Assembly (NCBI GenBank): GCA_018401995.1
Contig: JAGYJR010000010.1
Span: 1 to 64,000 of the forward strand
Reading direction: 5' to 3'
DNA from: Flavobacterium sp.
GTDB taxonomy: Bacteria > Bacteroidota > Bacteroidia > Flavobacteriales > Flavobacteriaceae
DNA length: 64,000 bases
Shown: piece by piece, positions 34,645 through 43,897 of the stretch
How positions within the stretch are numbered: the first letter of the stretch is position 1
How the letters are laid out: each line of letters opens with the position of its first letter
Position numbers and translations under genes: made by a program
Notes under the pieces: generated by a model
What the model was told of the DNA's origin: nothing
Seen by the model: the letters and a program-made list of their open reading frames with translations, nothing else
Databases searched by the model: none

Positions 34645-34936
34645 TAAAAATCAAGTTCAAGTTCAAAAATAGTCTCAGTCTCAGTCTCAGTAAAATCTGA
34701 GTTGTTAGAGTTCTATTAAAATTCTAATTTCAACATTTAAAAAATTGCGCCATAAACTTAGAACCTGAAACTTGATACTTGGAATTAAAATTAAAAATAT
34801 AAGTCCTATAAGCTTTTTTTGAAATTTTAATATGGTTATGTTTAAAAGTTCATATAAGTCTTATAAGCTTTTTTTGAAATTTTCTAATCTATGTTCTAAA
34901 AAATCAAGTTTAAATCTGAAAATCTAACCTCTAAAA
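34645..34936. repeat. Repeat-rich spacer with a 32-bp direct repeat
   Basis: TCAAGTTCAAG and AGTCTCAGTCTCAGTCTCAG tracts (34647-34697) are followed by a 32-bp direct repeat. Its copies are at 34797-34828 and 34852-34883, differ by one base and contain TATAAGCTTTTTTTGAAATT. No gene is visible between 34605 and 34936. Confidence 0.7.
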
Positions 34937-35626
34937 CTATCTATTCTTAACATCACTTTCAATAACACCATCACGTAAACGAATAATTCGGTGTGCGTGA
35001 CTAGCAATATCTTCCTCATGTGTAACCAAAATAACGGTATTTCCATTGGCATGAATTTCGTCAAAAAGATTCATGATTTCCACTGAAGTTTTACTGTCTA
35101 AGTTTCCTGTTGGTTCATCGGCTAATATGATTGATGGTTTGTTAACCAATGCTCTCGCTACTGCTACACGTTGACGTTGACCACCTGATAATTGGTTTGG
35201 TTTGTGATCCATTCTATCATCTAATCCAACTTGTGTCAACACTTCAGTAGCACGTTCCACACGTTCCGATTTGGAATGACCTGCGTACACCATTGGTAAT
35301 GCCACATTATCCAAAGCCGTTGTTCGTGGCATTAAGTTGAACGTTTGAAAAACGAATCCAATTTCTTTATTGCGAATTCCTGCTAATTCATCGTCTTGCA
35401 TTTCACTTACGTGTTTTCCGTTCAAAATGTAAGTACCAGAAGTTGGCGTGTCTAAACAACCTAAAATATTCATTAAAGTGGATTTTCCAGAACCCGAAGG
35501 CCCCATCAACGCAACATATTCACCTTTGTTGATTTCCAAATCGATGCCTTTTAATACATACACGATTTCGTTTCCTAAAGGAAAATCTCTTTTGATATTG
35601 GTTATTTTGATTAACGGATTTGCCAT
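34937..35626 (-). CDS. ABC transporter ATPase, MacB/LolD type
   Basis: 229 aa from ATG 35626 ([20 protein letters not shown]). The in-frame extension to 35743 covers a repeat-containing spacer (palindrome at 35647-35670) and is rejected. Walker A is GPSGSGKS, the Q-loop FQTFNLMP, the signature LSGGQRQRV, Walker [12 protein letters not shown] and the H-loop THEED. Length and motifs fit the LolD/MacB/FtsE group, which serves export of lipoproteins or macrolides through separate permeases. No permease is adjacent, so the partner is unknown. Confidence 0.92.
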   Translation of the reverse strand: MANPLIKITNIKRDFPLGNEIVYVLKGIDLEINKGEYVALMGPSGSGKSTLMNILGCLDTPTSGTYILNGKHVSEMQDDELAGIRNKEIGFVFQTFNLMPRTTALDNVALPMVYAGHSKSERVERATEVLTQVGLDDRMDHKPNQLSGGQRQRVAVARALVNKPSIILADEPTGNLDSKTSVEIMNLFDEIHANGNTVILVTHEEDIASHAHRIIRLRDGVIESDVKNR

Positions 35627-35646
35627 AATGAAATTAGAATTTAGAC

Positions 35647-35670
35647 TCTCGACTTTGCTCGAGATGACAA
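35647..35670 (-). repeat. Palindromic dispersed element, copy 2
   Basis: TCTCGA (35648-35653) and TCGAGA (35660-35665) form a perfect six-base stem around CTTTGC, followed by TGACA. It is the same element as at 21925, 56614 and 57291. Confidence 0.75.
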
Positions 35671-35723
35671 TATTATTGATTTTAATACTTTTATAAGTAG
35701 AAAAAACATTGAATTTGTTACAA

Positions 35724-36548
35724 CTAAAAACGAATTCTTTCAAACAAATGAGAACTGATGGTTTTATTCGGATTAATTACAAAGTGTTCCTTTTGTTGTT
35801 CGGCTCTAAAAAATACGATGCCCCATTGAAACGTGTCAATTGTAACTGAAACTTTTGAATGATTTTTTATGATTTCCCAAGCTTCTTCCATATCGGCCGA
35901 CCAATGAATGTCATCGAAAATCCATACAGAATCATTGGAAATTGTTGGAAGTAAGGATTCAAAATAATCTAAAGTAGCTTTTTTGGAATGGTTGCCATCG
36001 AAATAGATTAGGTGATGGGTAATGGGTGAAAGGCGAAGGGTTTTAAAATAGCTTGAAAATTCAGTATTAACGAATTCAATATTTTGAAAATTTGAATTTT
36101 GTTCTTGCAATTGAACTTGCGCTTGTTTTTGCGTATTCGGACAACCTTCTAAAGTGATAATTTTAGCTTTGTCATTTCCTAAAGAAAGTGCAGAAGTCGC
36201 TAATCCTAATGAAGTGCCAATTTCTAAAATGCTTTTTGGTTGAAAATAACGAACAATTCTAAAAAGCAATTCCGCATTTTTTGGCGTAATTCCAGCGGTT
36301 TGTGCAATTTTTGAAATCTCTCTAGTATTTGATTTAAAAACTCGTGAACCAGCACCAAAATCAGTTACTTCAATCGTGTTTTTATTTTCTAAAAGTGATT
36401 TTCGATATGATTTTAAATGTTCGTACTCTGGATATTTGGTAGTATCATAAAAACATTTCGTAACCAAATCAAACACAAATGGCGAATGCACTCCATGCTC
36501 GTTTTTTGAATGGAAAAGGAATTTTATGTAAGATTTAATTATAGTCAC
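35724..36548 (-). CDS. Class I SAM-dependent methyltransferase with repeat-derived inserts
   Basis: 274 aa. The methyltransferase core is in the middle: [20 protein letters not shown] (SAM-binding motif I), then KIITLEGCP (motif II acidic residue) and LIYFDGNH (motif IV). The family resembles O-methyltransferases of the class I Rossmann type. Two segments are made by repeats of the kind found in spacers. [14 protein letters not shown] (about 141-154) comes from CTTGAACTTG-like DNA at 36091-36133. LRLSPITHH (171-179) comes from a GATGGGTAATGGGTGA repeat at 36010-36040, just before motif IV. The reading frame stays open. No specific substrate is evident. Confidence 0.85.
   Translation of the reverse strand: MTIIKSYIKFLFHSKNEHGVHSPFVFDLVTKCFYDTTKYPEYEHLKSYRKSLLENKNTIEVTDFGAGSRVFKSNTREISKIAQTAGITPKNAELLFRIVRYFQPKSILEIGTSLGLATSALSLGNDKAKIITLEGCPNTQKQAQVQLQEQNSNFQNIEFVNTEFSSYFKTLRLSPITHHLIYFDGNHSKKATLDYFESLLPTISNDSVWIFDDIHWSADMEEAWEIIKNHSKVSVTIDTFQWGIVFFRAEQQKEHFVINPNKTISSHLFERIRF
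36010..36040. repeat. GATGGGTAATGGGTGA repeat inside the methyltransferase gene
   Basis: Degenerate GGGTGA/GGGTAA units. Related to the spacer repeats at 43905-43965 (both orientations) and to 56645-56666 in the radical SAM gene. Confidence 0.6.
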
Positions 36549-36594
36549 AGTTTTCAGTCACAGTTTTCAGTCACAGTTTTCAGTCACAGTTTTT
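36543..36594. repeat. Four tandem 13-bp repeats
   Basis: AGTCACAGTTTTC is repeated four times without gap (36543-36555, 36556-36568, 36569-36581, 36582-36594, the last ending in T). It lies just upstream of the methyltransferase start. The next bases, ACTGAGACTGAGACTG, are a related CAGTCTCAG-type tract. The same words occur at 33785-33812 and 58770-58830. Confidence 0.85.
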
Positions 36595-36628
36595 CCTTTA
36601 TACTGAGACTGAGACTGCAAACTAGTTT

Positions 36629-38491
36629 TTATTCCATTTTCGAACTCAATTCAAACCAACGTTCTTCTTTTTCTTCTAAAGTTTGAATGATTTTTTGTAA
36701 TTCGTTGGCTTTTGCTTCAATTTTATCATCTGAAACTTTTCCGTCGGCGAATTCTTGTTCGATTTGTTTTTTATTGTATTCTAAATCTTTGATTTCTTTT
36801 TCAATTTTATTGAATTCCTTTTGTTCGTTGAAATTTAAACCTGTTGAAGCCGTTTGCTTTTCTTTCCAATTTGTCTTTTCAGTACTAACCGAATTCAAAA
36901 CTTTTGGTTCAGCCGAATCTTCATATGCTCTAAAATCAGAATAATTTCCTGGGAAATCTTCAATCTCACCTTCGCCTCTAAACACAAATAAGTGGTCTAC
37001 AATTTTATCCATGAAATACCTATCGTGACTTACCACTAACAAACAGCCAGGATAATCTAAAAGAAAACTTTCTAAAACGTTCAACGTTACAATATCTAAA
37101 TCATTTGTTGGCTCATCCAAAATTAAGAAATTCGGATTTTGAATTAAAACGGTACATAAATACAAACGTTTCAATTCGCCACCACTTAATTTTTCTACGA
37201 AATCGTATTGTTTTTTGGCATCAAATAAAAATCGTTCCAATAATTGCGAAGCGGAAATAATTTTTCCTTTCGTTAACGGAATATATTCGCCATATTCTTT
37301 GATGATATCGATAACTTTTTGTCCGGGTTTTGGATTGATTCCACTTTGTGTATAATACCCAATTTTAATCGTATCACCAATAATTACTTTACCCGAATCG
37401 GGTTGAATCGTTTGGGTTAAAATATTTAAGAAAGTCGATTTTCCTGTACCATTTTTACCAATGATTCCAATGCGTTCGCCACGTTGAAACGAATAGGAAA
37501 AGTCGTCCAAAATTTTTCTATCAGGAAAACTTTTATTCAATTTTACCATTTCGATAATCTTGCTTCCCATGCGCTCCATGTTGATTTCGAGCTCTACTAC
37601 ATTTTCTTTTCTTCGACTTTCGGCTTTTTCTTTAATCACGTAAAAATCATCTTGACGTGATTTCGATTTGGTGGTTCTAGCTTTTGGTTGACGACGCATC
37701 CAAGCTAATTCTTTTACGAATAAATTTTGTGCTTTGTCGATACTCGCATTTTCAGAAGCTAATCGCTCTTCTTTTTTAGCTAAATAATAAGAATAATTCC
37801 CTTTGTATTGGTAGATTTTTCCGTTGTCTAATTCGATGATTTCATTACAAACGCGTTCCAAAAAGAAACGGTCGTGTGTAACCATAAACAACGTGATATT
37901 TTCTTTTGCAAAATAGTCTTCTAACCATTCAATCATCTCTAAATCCAAGTGATTGGTTGGCTCGTCTAAAATCAATAAATCTGGTTTACTAATTAAGATA
38001 ATGGCTAATGACAAACGCTTTTTTTGTCCACCCGACATGTTTTTGACTTTCATTTTCAAGTCTTCCAACTTCAGTTTGTACAAAATTTGCTTGAATTGCG
38101 TTTCAAAATCCCAAGCATTGTGTCGGTCCATATCGTCAAAAGCTCTTTGGTAGGCTTCCTCATCATTCGGGTTTTCTAACGCTTTTTCGTAACGTTCAAT
38201 TACTTTCAGAATTTCATTATCCGAAGCAAAAATATTTTCCTCAATGGTTAATTCGTCTTGCAAATTATTATTTTGCGACAAAAACGCCATGTTGATTTCT
38301 TTTCGAATCACCACTTGACCTGTATCTGGTTCGTCCAAACCATTAATCATGTTCATAATGGTGGTTTTTCCCGAACCGTTTTTAGCAATAAAAGCAATTT
38401 TTTGATCTTTGTTAATTCCAAACGAAACGTCTTTAAAAAGAATACGTTCGCCATAGGATTTCGATATATTTTCGACTGATAAGTAATTCAT
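36629..38491 (-). CDS. ABC-F family ATPase, Uup-like
   Basis: 620 aa. Two ATP-binding cassettes: Walker A GKNGSGKT with signature MSGGQKKRL and LLILDEPTNHLD, then Walker A GKNGTGKS with LSGGELKRL and FLILDEPTNDLD. The linker between them is basic (RRQPKARTTKSKSRQDDFYV). The C-terminal about 80 residues are a coiled coil (KKQIEQEFADGKVSDDKIEA, then LQKIIQTLEEKEERWFEL), the Uup-type DNA/ribosome-binding tail. It differs from the ABC-F at 14310 by this tail. It is cytoplasmic and related to ribosome function. Confidence 0.92.
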   Translation of the reverse strand: MNYLSVENISKSYGERILFKDVSFGINKDQKIAFIAKNGSGKTTIMNMINGLDEPDTGQVVIRKEINMAFLSQNNNLQDELTIEENIFASDNEILKVIERYEKALENPNDEEAYQRAFDDMDRHNAWDFETQFKQILYKLKLEDLKMKVKNMSGGQKKRLSLAIILISKPDLLILDEPTNHLDLEMIEWLEDYFAKENITLFMVTHDRFFLERVCNEIIELDNGKIYQYKGNYSYYLAKKEERLASENASIDKAQNLFVKELAWMRRQPKARTTKSKSRQDDFYVIKEKAESRRKENVVELEINMERMGSKIIEMVKLNKSFPDRKILDDFSYSFQRGERIGIIGKNGTGKSTFLNILTQTIQPDSGKVIIGDTIKIGYYTQSGINPKPGQKVIDIIKEYGEYIPLTKGKIISASQLLERFLFDAKKQYDFVEKLSGGELKRLYLCTVLIQNPNFLILDEPTNDLDIVTLNVLESFLLDYPGCLLVVSHDRYFMDKIVDHLFVFRGEGEIEDFPGNYSDFRAYEDSAEPKVLNSVSTEKTNWKEKQTASTGLNFNEQKEFNKIEKEIKDLEYNKKQIEQEFADGKVSDDKIEAKANELQKIIQTLEEKEERWFELSSKME

Positions 38492-38552
38492 AATACAATT
38501 TAGAGCTGCAAAAATAGTTTATTGTAACTGATGATACAATCTTTTAGAATTA

Positions 38553-38580
38553 AATAAAAAAAGCCATCAGTTTTGACGGC
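38553..38580 (-). terminator. Terminator of the CocE-type hydrolase gene
   Basis: AGCCATCA (38561-38568) pairs with TGACGGCT (38573-38580, one G-T pair). Leftward it is followed by a T-run (plus-strand A-run 38555-38560). Confidence 0.75.
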
Positions 38581-38590
38581 TTTGGATTTA

Positions 38591-40441
38591 TTATTTTAAA
38601 ATTTCTACTTCTAAATTACTTTCTTCAAAGATTTTAATAAAAGCCTTAGTGTAATCTTGTTTTTCTGCTAAATATGGGTTTTCCAAAAATTTCTGAGGAT
38701 TTACTGCAATTAACGGATACCAAGTGCTCTGTACTTGAATTTGAATTTTATGTCCTTTTTTGAAGGTGTGTAACACATCTTGTAATCTAAAATTAACTTC
38801 AGTAGTTGCGTTTGGAGTTAATGTTTCTGGTTTTTCGAAACTATTTCTAAAACGAGCTGGCATAACTTCGCTACGCACCATTTGGTGGTAGTTGGCATAA
38901 AGTACATTTGGTTTGTCTTTATTTTGAGGTTCGTTCGCTGGATAAATATCGATTATTTTTACAATAAAATCAGCATCTGTTGCAGTTGTAGCAATTTTTA
39001 ATTTTGCCATAATTTCTCCTGCCAAAGTAATATCTTCTGTTAAATAATCTGTTGTAAAAGTAACTACATCAGGACGGCTTAAAGCGAATCTTTGGTCTTC
39101 CGACATGTAATTTCTTGGCGTGAAACCATTATATTCTGCATAATTGATACTGCTTGGAACAGGATTGTTCGGATCGCTGTAGTATTCGCTAAATTGATTA
39201 TTTTCGCTTTTTTCTGTTTCTAATTTTCCATTGGAACTTAGATAGAAATTCAATTTGGTACTTTCTTTTGGCGGCCAATTTTGAAATGTTTTCCATTCTT
39301 TTTTTCCTGTATCAAACATATAAGCTTCAGGAAGTTGTGCAGCTTCCTTAGATTTTTCTTTCAAGTAATGATTGAAGAATTTATGTTCGATATTCTTTTG
39401 ATAGAAAGTTGCGATGCTGTCTCCAAAATAAATATCGTTGTGATAGTGCTTTCCAGTTTCTCTCGACCATCCTCCGTGAGAAAAAGGTCCCATTACAATC
39501 GTATTTTTTGCTTTAGGATTATTTTTTTCAATTGTTTTGTAAATATTTAATGGTCCGGCTAAGTCTTCGGCATCATACCAACCACCAACTGTCATTACGG
39601 CGTGATTAATTCCTTTTAAATGTGGTAATAAATTTCTAGATTTCCAGAAGTCATCATAGTTAGGATGGTTTACAATTTCTTGCATGAAAAAATTATCCTT
39701 GTAATATTTATCAACCGCTTCTTTTAAAGTTCCAATTTCTCTATAAAAAATGGAACCATCTCTTGAAATTGTTTTGATCGATTGGTCTGAATACCAAGAT
39801 TTGGTTTCAGGTTTGGTTTTTTGAACTCCAAACACAGGAAAAGTTTTAAAATATCCCATTAGGAAAGCACCATTATGATGAAAATCATCGAAAAAGAAAT
39901 CTGAAATTGGGGCTTGAGGCGATGATGCTACTAAAGCAGGATGATTCGCTAAAGTTCCAACAGCGGTGTAAAATCCAGGATATGAAGTTCCATATTGTCC
40001 AACTTTTCCGTTATTATTTTTGATGTTTTTGATTAACCAATCAATGGTGTCATAAGTATCAGAGCTTTCGTCAACATCTTTCTTAGTTTTTTTTGCAACT
40101 TGTGGCGTCATGTTAGTGAAAGTTCCTTCACTCATATATCTTCCTCTCACGTCTTGATAAACAAAAATATACTTGTCCTTTTGAAGATAAGTATTTGGGC
40201 CTAAAGACCTTCTGAAATTCTCTTCACCGTAAGGAGCAATACTGTAACAAGTCCTTTGCATCAAAATAGGATATTTGTTAGTAGAAGAAATGTCTTTAGG
40301 GGTGTAAATGGCAGTGAAAAGTTTTGTGCCATCTCGCATTGGTATATACACTTCTTTTTTGTCATAATTTGCTTTTATATCCTCTTGCGAGAAAATAGAA
40401 AGTGAAGTTAAGAATAAAATCAGGATAATTATATTTCTCAT
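38591..40441 (-). CDS. CocE/NonD family exported hydrolase
   Basis: 616 aa from ATG 40441 ([20 protein letters not shown], a signal peptide). An upstream in-frame ATG at 40483 adds a polar stretch before the signal and crosses a near -7 box, so it is less likely. The alpha/beta-hydrolase domain has the nucleophile in GTSYPGFYTA (YGTSYPG), an acid/His region near FSHGGWSRETGKHYHN, and the X-Pro dipeptidyl-peptidase C-terminal beta domain (DYLTEDITLAGEIMAKLKIA onward). Members hydrolyse acyl esters or N-acyl amino compounds, or release X-Pro dipeptides. It would be periplasmic or secreted. The substrate is unknown. Confidence 0.9.
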   Translation of the reverse strand: MRNIIILILFLTSLSIFSQEDIKANYDKKEVYIPMRDGTKLFTAIYTPKDISSTNKYPILMQRTCYSIAPYGEENFRRSLGPNTYLQKDKYIFVYQDVRGRYMSEGTFTNMTPQVAKKTKKDVDESSDTYDTIDWLIKNIKNNNGKVGQYGTSYPGFYTAVGTLANHPALVASSPQAPISDFFFDDFHHNGAFLMGYFKTFPVFGVQKTKPETKSWYSDQSIKTISRDGSIFYREIGTLKEAVDKYYKDNFFMQEIVNHPNYDDFWKSRNLLPHLKGINHAVMTVGGWYDAEDLAGPLNIYKTIEKNNPKAKNTIVMGPFSHGGWSRETGKHYHNDIYFGDSIATFYQKNIEHKFFNHYLKEKSKEAAQLPEAYMFDTGKKEWKTFQNWPPKESTKLNFYLSSNGKLETEKSENNQFSEYYSDPNNPVPSSINYAEYNGFTPRNYMSEDQRFALSRPDVVTFTTDYLTEDITLAGEIMAKLKIATTATDADFIVKIIDIYPANEPQNKDKPNVLYANYHQMVRSEVMPARFRNSFEKPETLTPNATTEVNFRLQDVLHTFKKGHKIQIQVQSTWYPLIAVNPQKFLENPYLAEKQDYTKAFIKIFEESNLEVEILK

Positions 40442-40532
40442 AAAATGTGTTTTAGTTTTCGAAGATATTAAGTTTTTATTCAAAATGAAGATAGACTAAT
40501 GTTAAAATTAAACTTTTAATTATATTCGCATC

Positions 40533-41657
40533 ATGCAAATATCCGTAATCATTCTCAATTACAATGTCCGCTATTTTTTAGAGCAATGTGTTTTCAGTGT
40601 TCAAAAAGCGTTGAAAGGTATTGATGGAGAAATTATTGTGATTGATAATGCTTCTTCAGATGATAGTTGTGAAATGATGAAAACCAAATTCCCGCATATA
40701 AAACTCATTGAAAATGCAGCAAATTCAGGTTTTCCAAAAGGAAATAACATCGGTGTCGCTCAAGCAAAAGGTGAACACATTTGCATTTTAAATCCCGATA
40801 CTGTGGTTGCGGAAGATACTTTTACCAAAATTTTAAACTCGCAACTCATAACTCATAACTCGCAACTTGGAATAATCGGTTGTAAACTAATCGACGGTGC
40901 GGGTAATTTTCTTCCCGAAAGTAAACGTGGCGTTCCAACTCCTTGGGTAGCTTTTACTAAGATTTTCGGATTGTATAAAATTTCAAATTATTTCGGGAAA
41001 TATTACGCGCAACATTTATCTGAAAACGAATCTGGGAAAGTGGATATTTTGGTGGGGGCTTTTATGGTTATGAAGCGCGAATTATATCTCGAAGTAGGTG
41101 GTTTTGATGAAAATTGCTTTATGTATTCCGATGATATCGATTTGAGTTATTTGGTTTTGAAAACTGGAAAATCGAATTATTACTTTCATGAAACTTCTGT
41201 AATTCATTATAAAGGAGAAAGTACGGTTCGCGATGGAACGTATATGAAACGTTTTCGTGAAGCGATGCAGTTTTTCTATAAAAAACACTTCAAGAAATCA
41301 TGGCTTTTTGATGTGATGATGCAAGTGGGAAGTTTCGTTTTTAGTCTTTTGAAGAAAAATCAGCAGAAGAATGAAGTCAGAATTATTGATGAATATGTCG
41401 TTTTTTCAAGAGAAAATTTAGAGTTAAATCTATCAAAAAAAGCAACTTATTTGTCTGATTTTAATCAATTTGTAGGTCAGTCTCAAAAAAATCTTGAAAT
41501 AATATTTGATACTACTACTTTTAGTTTTGCTGAAATTATTACTTTTATGCAGTTAAATAAGAGTAAAAATCTAAGTTTTAAGAATTATATTTCGAGTTCG
41601 AATTACTTAATTGGAAGTAATAATTCGAACGATAGAGGACAAATAACTTTATTGTAA
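40533..41657 (+). CDS. Family 2 glycosyltransferase with a repeat insert
   Basis: 374 aa. The GT-A fold starts at ISVIILNYNVRYFLEQCVFS. The nucleotide-binding Asp cluster is IVIDNASSDDS and the donor loop is ILNPDTVV. A DDIDLSYLV acceptor-side motif follows SDD (MYSDDIDLSY). It resembles rhamnosyl- and related transferases acting on surface polysaccharide. Residues 101-112 (LNSQLITHNSQL) lie between the donor and central parts and are encoded by repeat DNA (40836-40868) of the AACTCATAACTC type. The C-terminal about 90 residues are polar and less conserved. It is a single-gene unit. Confidence 0.9.
   Translation: MQISVIILNYNVRYFLEQCVFSVQKALKGIDGEIIVIDNASSDDSCEMMKTKFPHIKLIENAANSGFPKGNNIGVAQAKGEHICILNPDTVVAEDTFTKILNSQLITHNSQLGIIGCKLIDGAGNFLPESKRGVPTPWVAFTKIFGLYKISNYFGKYYAQHLSENESGKVDILVGAFMVMKRELYLEVGGFDENCFMYSDDIDLSYLVLKTGKSNYYFHETSVIHYKGESTVRDGTYMKRFREAMQFFYKKHFKKSWLFDVMMQVGSFVFSLLKKNQQKNEVRIIDEYVVFSRENLELNLSKKATYLSDFNQFVGQSQKNLEIIFDTTTFSFAEIITFMQLNKSKNLSFKNYISSSNYLIGSNNSNDRGQITLL
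40836..40868. repeat. AACTCATAACTC repeat inside the glycosyltransferase gene
   Basis: AACTCGCAACTCATAACTC followed by ATAACTCGCAACTT. These degenerate seven-to-nine-base units encode NSQLITHNSQL in frame. They are of the low-complexity kind that fills spacers in this genome. Confidence 0.6.
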
Positions 41658-41696
41658 AAAATTATTGATTTCTTTATAAAACGAATGAAAAATTAG

Positions 41697-41704
41697 TATT
41701 TTTG
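41697..41704 (+). promoter_or_regulatory. -7 box of the E2 gene
   Basis: TATTTTTG is an exact TAnnTTTG match 37 bp before the ATG at 41742. Confidence 0.55.
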
Positions 41705-41741
41705 CAAACCAAATACAAAAACACAACTTTAGTTTAAAGAT

Positions 41742-43040
41742 ATGGCAAAGTTTGAATTGAAATTACCTAAAATGGGTGAGAGTGTTGCAGAAGCAACAGT
41801 TACTAACTGGTTAAAAAAAGTTGGTGATAAAATTGAAATGGACGAAGCAGTACTTGAAATTGCTACTGATAAAGTAGACAGTGAAGTGCCTTCAGAAGTT
41901 GCAGGAACACTTGTTGAAATTTTATTTAATACCGATGATGTAGTTCAAGTAGGACAAACAATCGCTATTATCGAAACCGAAGGCGGTGCCGTTGCAGCAA
42001 CTCCAGAAGTTAAAGCAGAAGCGCCAGTTGCTGTTGCAGAAGTTGCGAAAGCAGTAGAAGTTGCAAAGGAAACTGTTGCGCCAGCTGATTTTTCAGCGTC
42101 AGATAAATTCTTTTCACCTTTAGTTAAAAACATTGCAAAAGAAGAAGGAATTTCATTAGCAGAATTAGAGTCTATCGCGGGTTCTGGTAAAGATGGTCGT
42201 GTTAATAAAGAAGATTTATTATATTATATCAAAAATAGAGGAAGTCAGCCTGCAGTTGTTGCAACTCCAGCGGCGGCTCCAAAAGCAACTCCAGCACCAG
42301 TAGCTCAAGCCGTTCCGGTTTCTGTTAATGGTGGTGATGAGATTGTAGAAATGGATAGAATGCGTAAGTTGATTTCGGGTTACATGGTAGCCTCGGTACA
42401 AACTTCGGCTCACGTTCAGTCCTTCATTGAAGTTGATGTTACCAACATCGTAAAATGGAGAGATAAAGTGAAAAACGCTTTCGAAAAGAGAGAAGGTGAG
42501 AAGTTAACTTTTACACCAATTATGATGGAAGCGGTTGCAAAAGCATTGAAAGATTTCCCAGGAATGAATATTTCAGTTGATGGTGAATTTATCATTAAAC
42601 GTAAAAATATCAACTTAGGAATGGCAGCTGCTTTACCAAACGGAAACTTAATCGTTCCGGTAATTAAAAATGCGGACCAACTGAACTTAGTTGGAATGGC
42701 AAAAGCAGTTAACGATTTAGGAAACCGTGCAAAAGCAGGAAAATTAAAACCAGACGATACACAAGGCGGAACTTATACAGTTACTAATGTGGGAACTTTT
42801 GGTTCTGTTTTCGGAACTCCAATTATCAATCAACCACAAGTAGGTATTTTAGCTTTAGGTGCTATCAGAAAAGTACCAGCGGTTATTGAAACTCCAGAAG
42901 GTGATTTCATTGGAATCCGTCAAAAAATGTTCTTGTCGCACTCTTATGACCATAGAGTAGTAGATGGAGCATTAGGAGGAAGTTTCGTAAAACGCGTAGC
43001 AGAATATTTAGAAGCTTTTGATGTAAATAGAGATTTTTAA
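41742..43040 (+). CDS. 2-oxoacid dehydrogenase complex E2 component (dihydrolipoyl acyltransferase)
   Basis: 432 aa. One lipoyl domain at residues 1-77 with Lys44 as attachment site (EIATDKVDSEV). An Ala/Pro-rich linker follows, then an E3/E1-binding domain at about 120-157 (FSPLVKNIAKEEGISLAELE). The catalytic acyltransferase domain runs from about 205 to 432 with the SYDHRVVDGALGG active-site motif. The acyl group could be succinyl or branched-chain acyl; the single lipoyl domain and PSBD leave both open. E1 and E3 genes are not adjacent. It ends in a strong terminator. Confidence 0.9.
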   Translation: MAKFELKLPKMGESVAEATVTNWLKKVGDKIEMDEAVLEIATDKVDSEVPSEVAGTLVEILFNTDDVVQVGQTIAIIETEGGAVAATPEVKAEAPVAVAEVAKAVEVAKETVAPADFSASDKFFSPLVKNIAKEEGISLAELESIAGSGKDGRVNKEDLLYYIKNRGSQPAVVATPAAAPKATPAPVAQAVPVSVNGGDEIVEMDRMRKLISGYMVASVQTSAHVQSFIEVDVTNIVKWRDKVKNAFEKREGEKLTFTPIMMEAVAKALKDFPGMNISVDGEFIIKRKNINLGMAAALPNGNLIVPVIKNADQLNLVGMAKAVNDLGNRAKAGKLKPDDTQGGTYTVTNVGTFGSVFGTPIINQPQVGILALGAIRKVPAVIETPEGDFIGIRQKMFLSHSYDHRVVDGALGGSFVKRVAEYLEAFDVNRDF

Positions 43041-43062
43041 TCTGAAAATAAATTATAAATGT

Positions 43063-43096
43063 AAACCCGATAGTTTTTAAAAGCTATCGGGTTTTT
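43063..43096 (+). terminator. Terminator of the E2 gene
   Basis: AAACCCGATAG (43063-43073) pairs with CTATCGGGTTT (43084-43094) and is followed by T residues. Confidence 0.85.
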
Positions 43097-43097
43097 C

Positions 43098-43105
43098 TAT
43101 CTTTG
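43098..43105 (+). promoter_or_regulatory. -7 box of the exonuclease gene
   Basis: TATCTTTG is an exact TAnnTTTG match, directly downstream of the preceding terminator and 17 bp before the ATG. Confidence 0.6.
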
Positions 43106-43122
43106 TAATCCAAATAAAAAAT

Positions 43123-43893
43123 ATGGAATTAAAATTAACACGCCCAATCTGCTTTTTTGACCTTGAAACTACTGGAATTGATGTTGCTAGAGACCGAATT
43201 GTAGAAATCTCAATATTTAAAGTATATCCCAACGGAAATAAAGAAAGTAAAACTTGGTTGGTTAATCCGACGATTCCCATTCCGCCTCAAACTACGGCGG
43301 TGCATGGAATTACTGATGAAAAAGTAGCCAATGAACCCACATTCAAAGAATTGGCAACGCAAGTTCATAATATGATTAAAGATTCTGATTTGGCTGGATT
43401 TAATTCGGACCGATTTGATATTCCGCTTTTGGCAGAAGAATTATTACGTGCTGAGGTTGATTTTGATATGAAAAACCGAGTTTCTGTCGATGTTCAAACG
43501 ATTTTTCATAAAATGGAAGAACGTACTTTAAGTGCGGCTTACAAATTCTATTGCGGACAAAGTTTAGAAAATGCGCATAGTGCGGAAGCCGATACAATGG
43601 CTACTTATGAAATTCTAAAAGCACAATTAGATCGTTACGAGAATTTAGAAAATGATATGAAATCATTAGCTGAATTTACAACACGTAAAAAGTCAGTTGA
43701 TTTCGCTGGATTTATTGCATTAAATAATGAAGGAAAAGAGATTTTTACCTTCGGAAAACACAAAGGCGCTCTGGTAGACGATGTTTTTGATAAAGAACCG
43801 GGTTATTTTGGTTGGATCCAAAACGCCGATTTTCCATTGTATACCAAAAAAGTACTTACAGCAATTAAATTGAGAAAGTTAAATACTAAATAA
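43123..43893 (+). CDS. DnaQ-like 3'-5' exonuclease
   Basis: 256 aa. DEDDh exonuclease: motif I FFDLETTGIDVARD (Asp and Glu), motif II GFNSDRFDIPLLAEEL, motif III HSAEADTMATYEIL (His and Asp). This fits DNA polymerase III epsilon-like and RNase T-like enzymes. A C-terminal domain of about 50 residues (EIFTFGKHKGALVDDVFDKE, then YFGWIQNADFP) is the DUF3820 / ExoX-C type found in exonuclease X. It is not fused to polymerase. It may act in repair or RNA processing. A spacer with GGTAATGGGT-type repeats follows. Confidence 0.9.
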   Translation: MELKLTRPICFFDLETTGIDVARDRIVEISIFKVYPNGNKESKTWLVNPTIPIPPQTTAVHGITDEKVANEPTFKELATQVHNMIKDSDLAGFNSDRFDIPLLAEELLRAEVDFDMKNRVSVDVQTIFHKMEERTLSAAYKFYCGQSLENAHSAEADTMATYEILKAQLDRYENLENDMKSLAEFTTRKKSVDFAGFIALNNEGKEIFTFGKHKGALVDDVFDKEPGYFGWIQNADFPLYTKKVLTAIKLRKLNTK

Positions 43894-43897
43894 GGTT

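Noticed and set aside
36543-36594. Possible CRISPR array
   Set aside because: Repeats are 13 bp and contiguous with no spacers; it is a simple tandem repeat.
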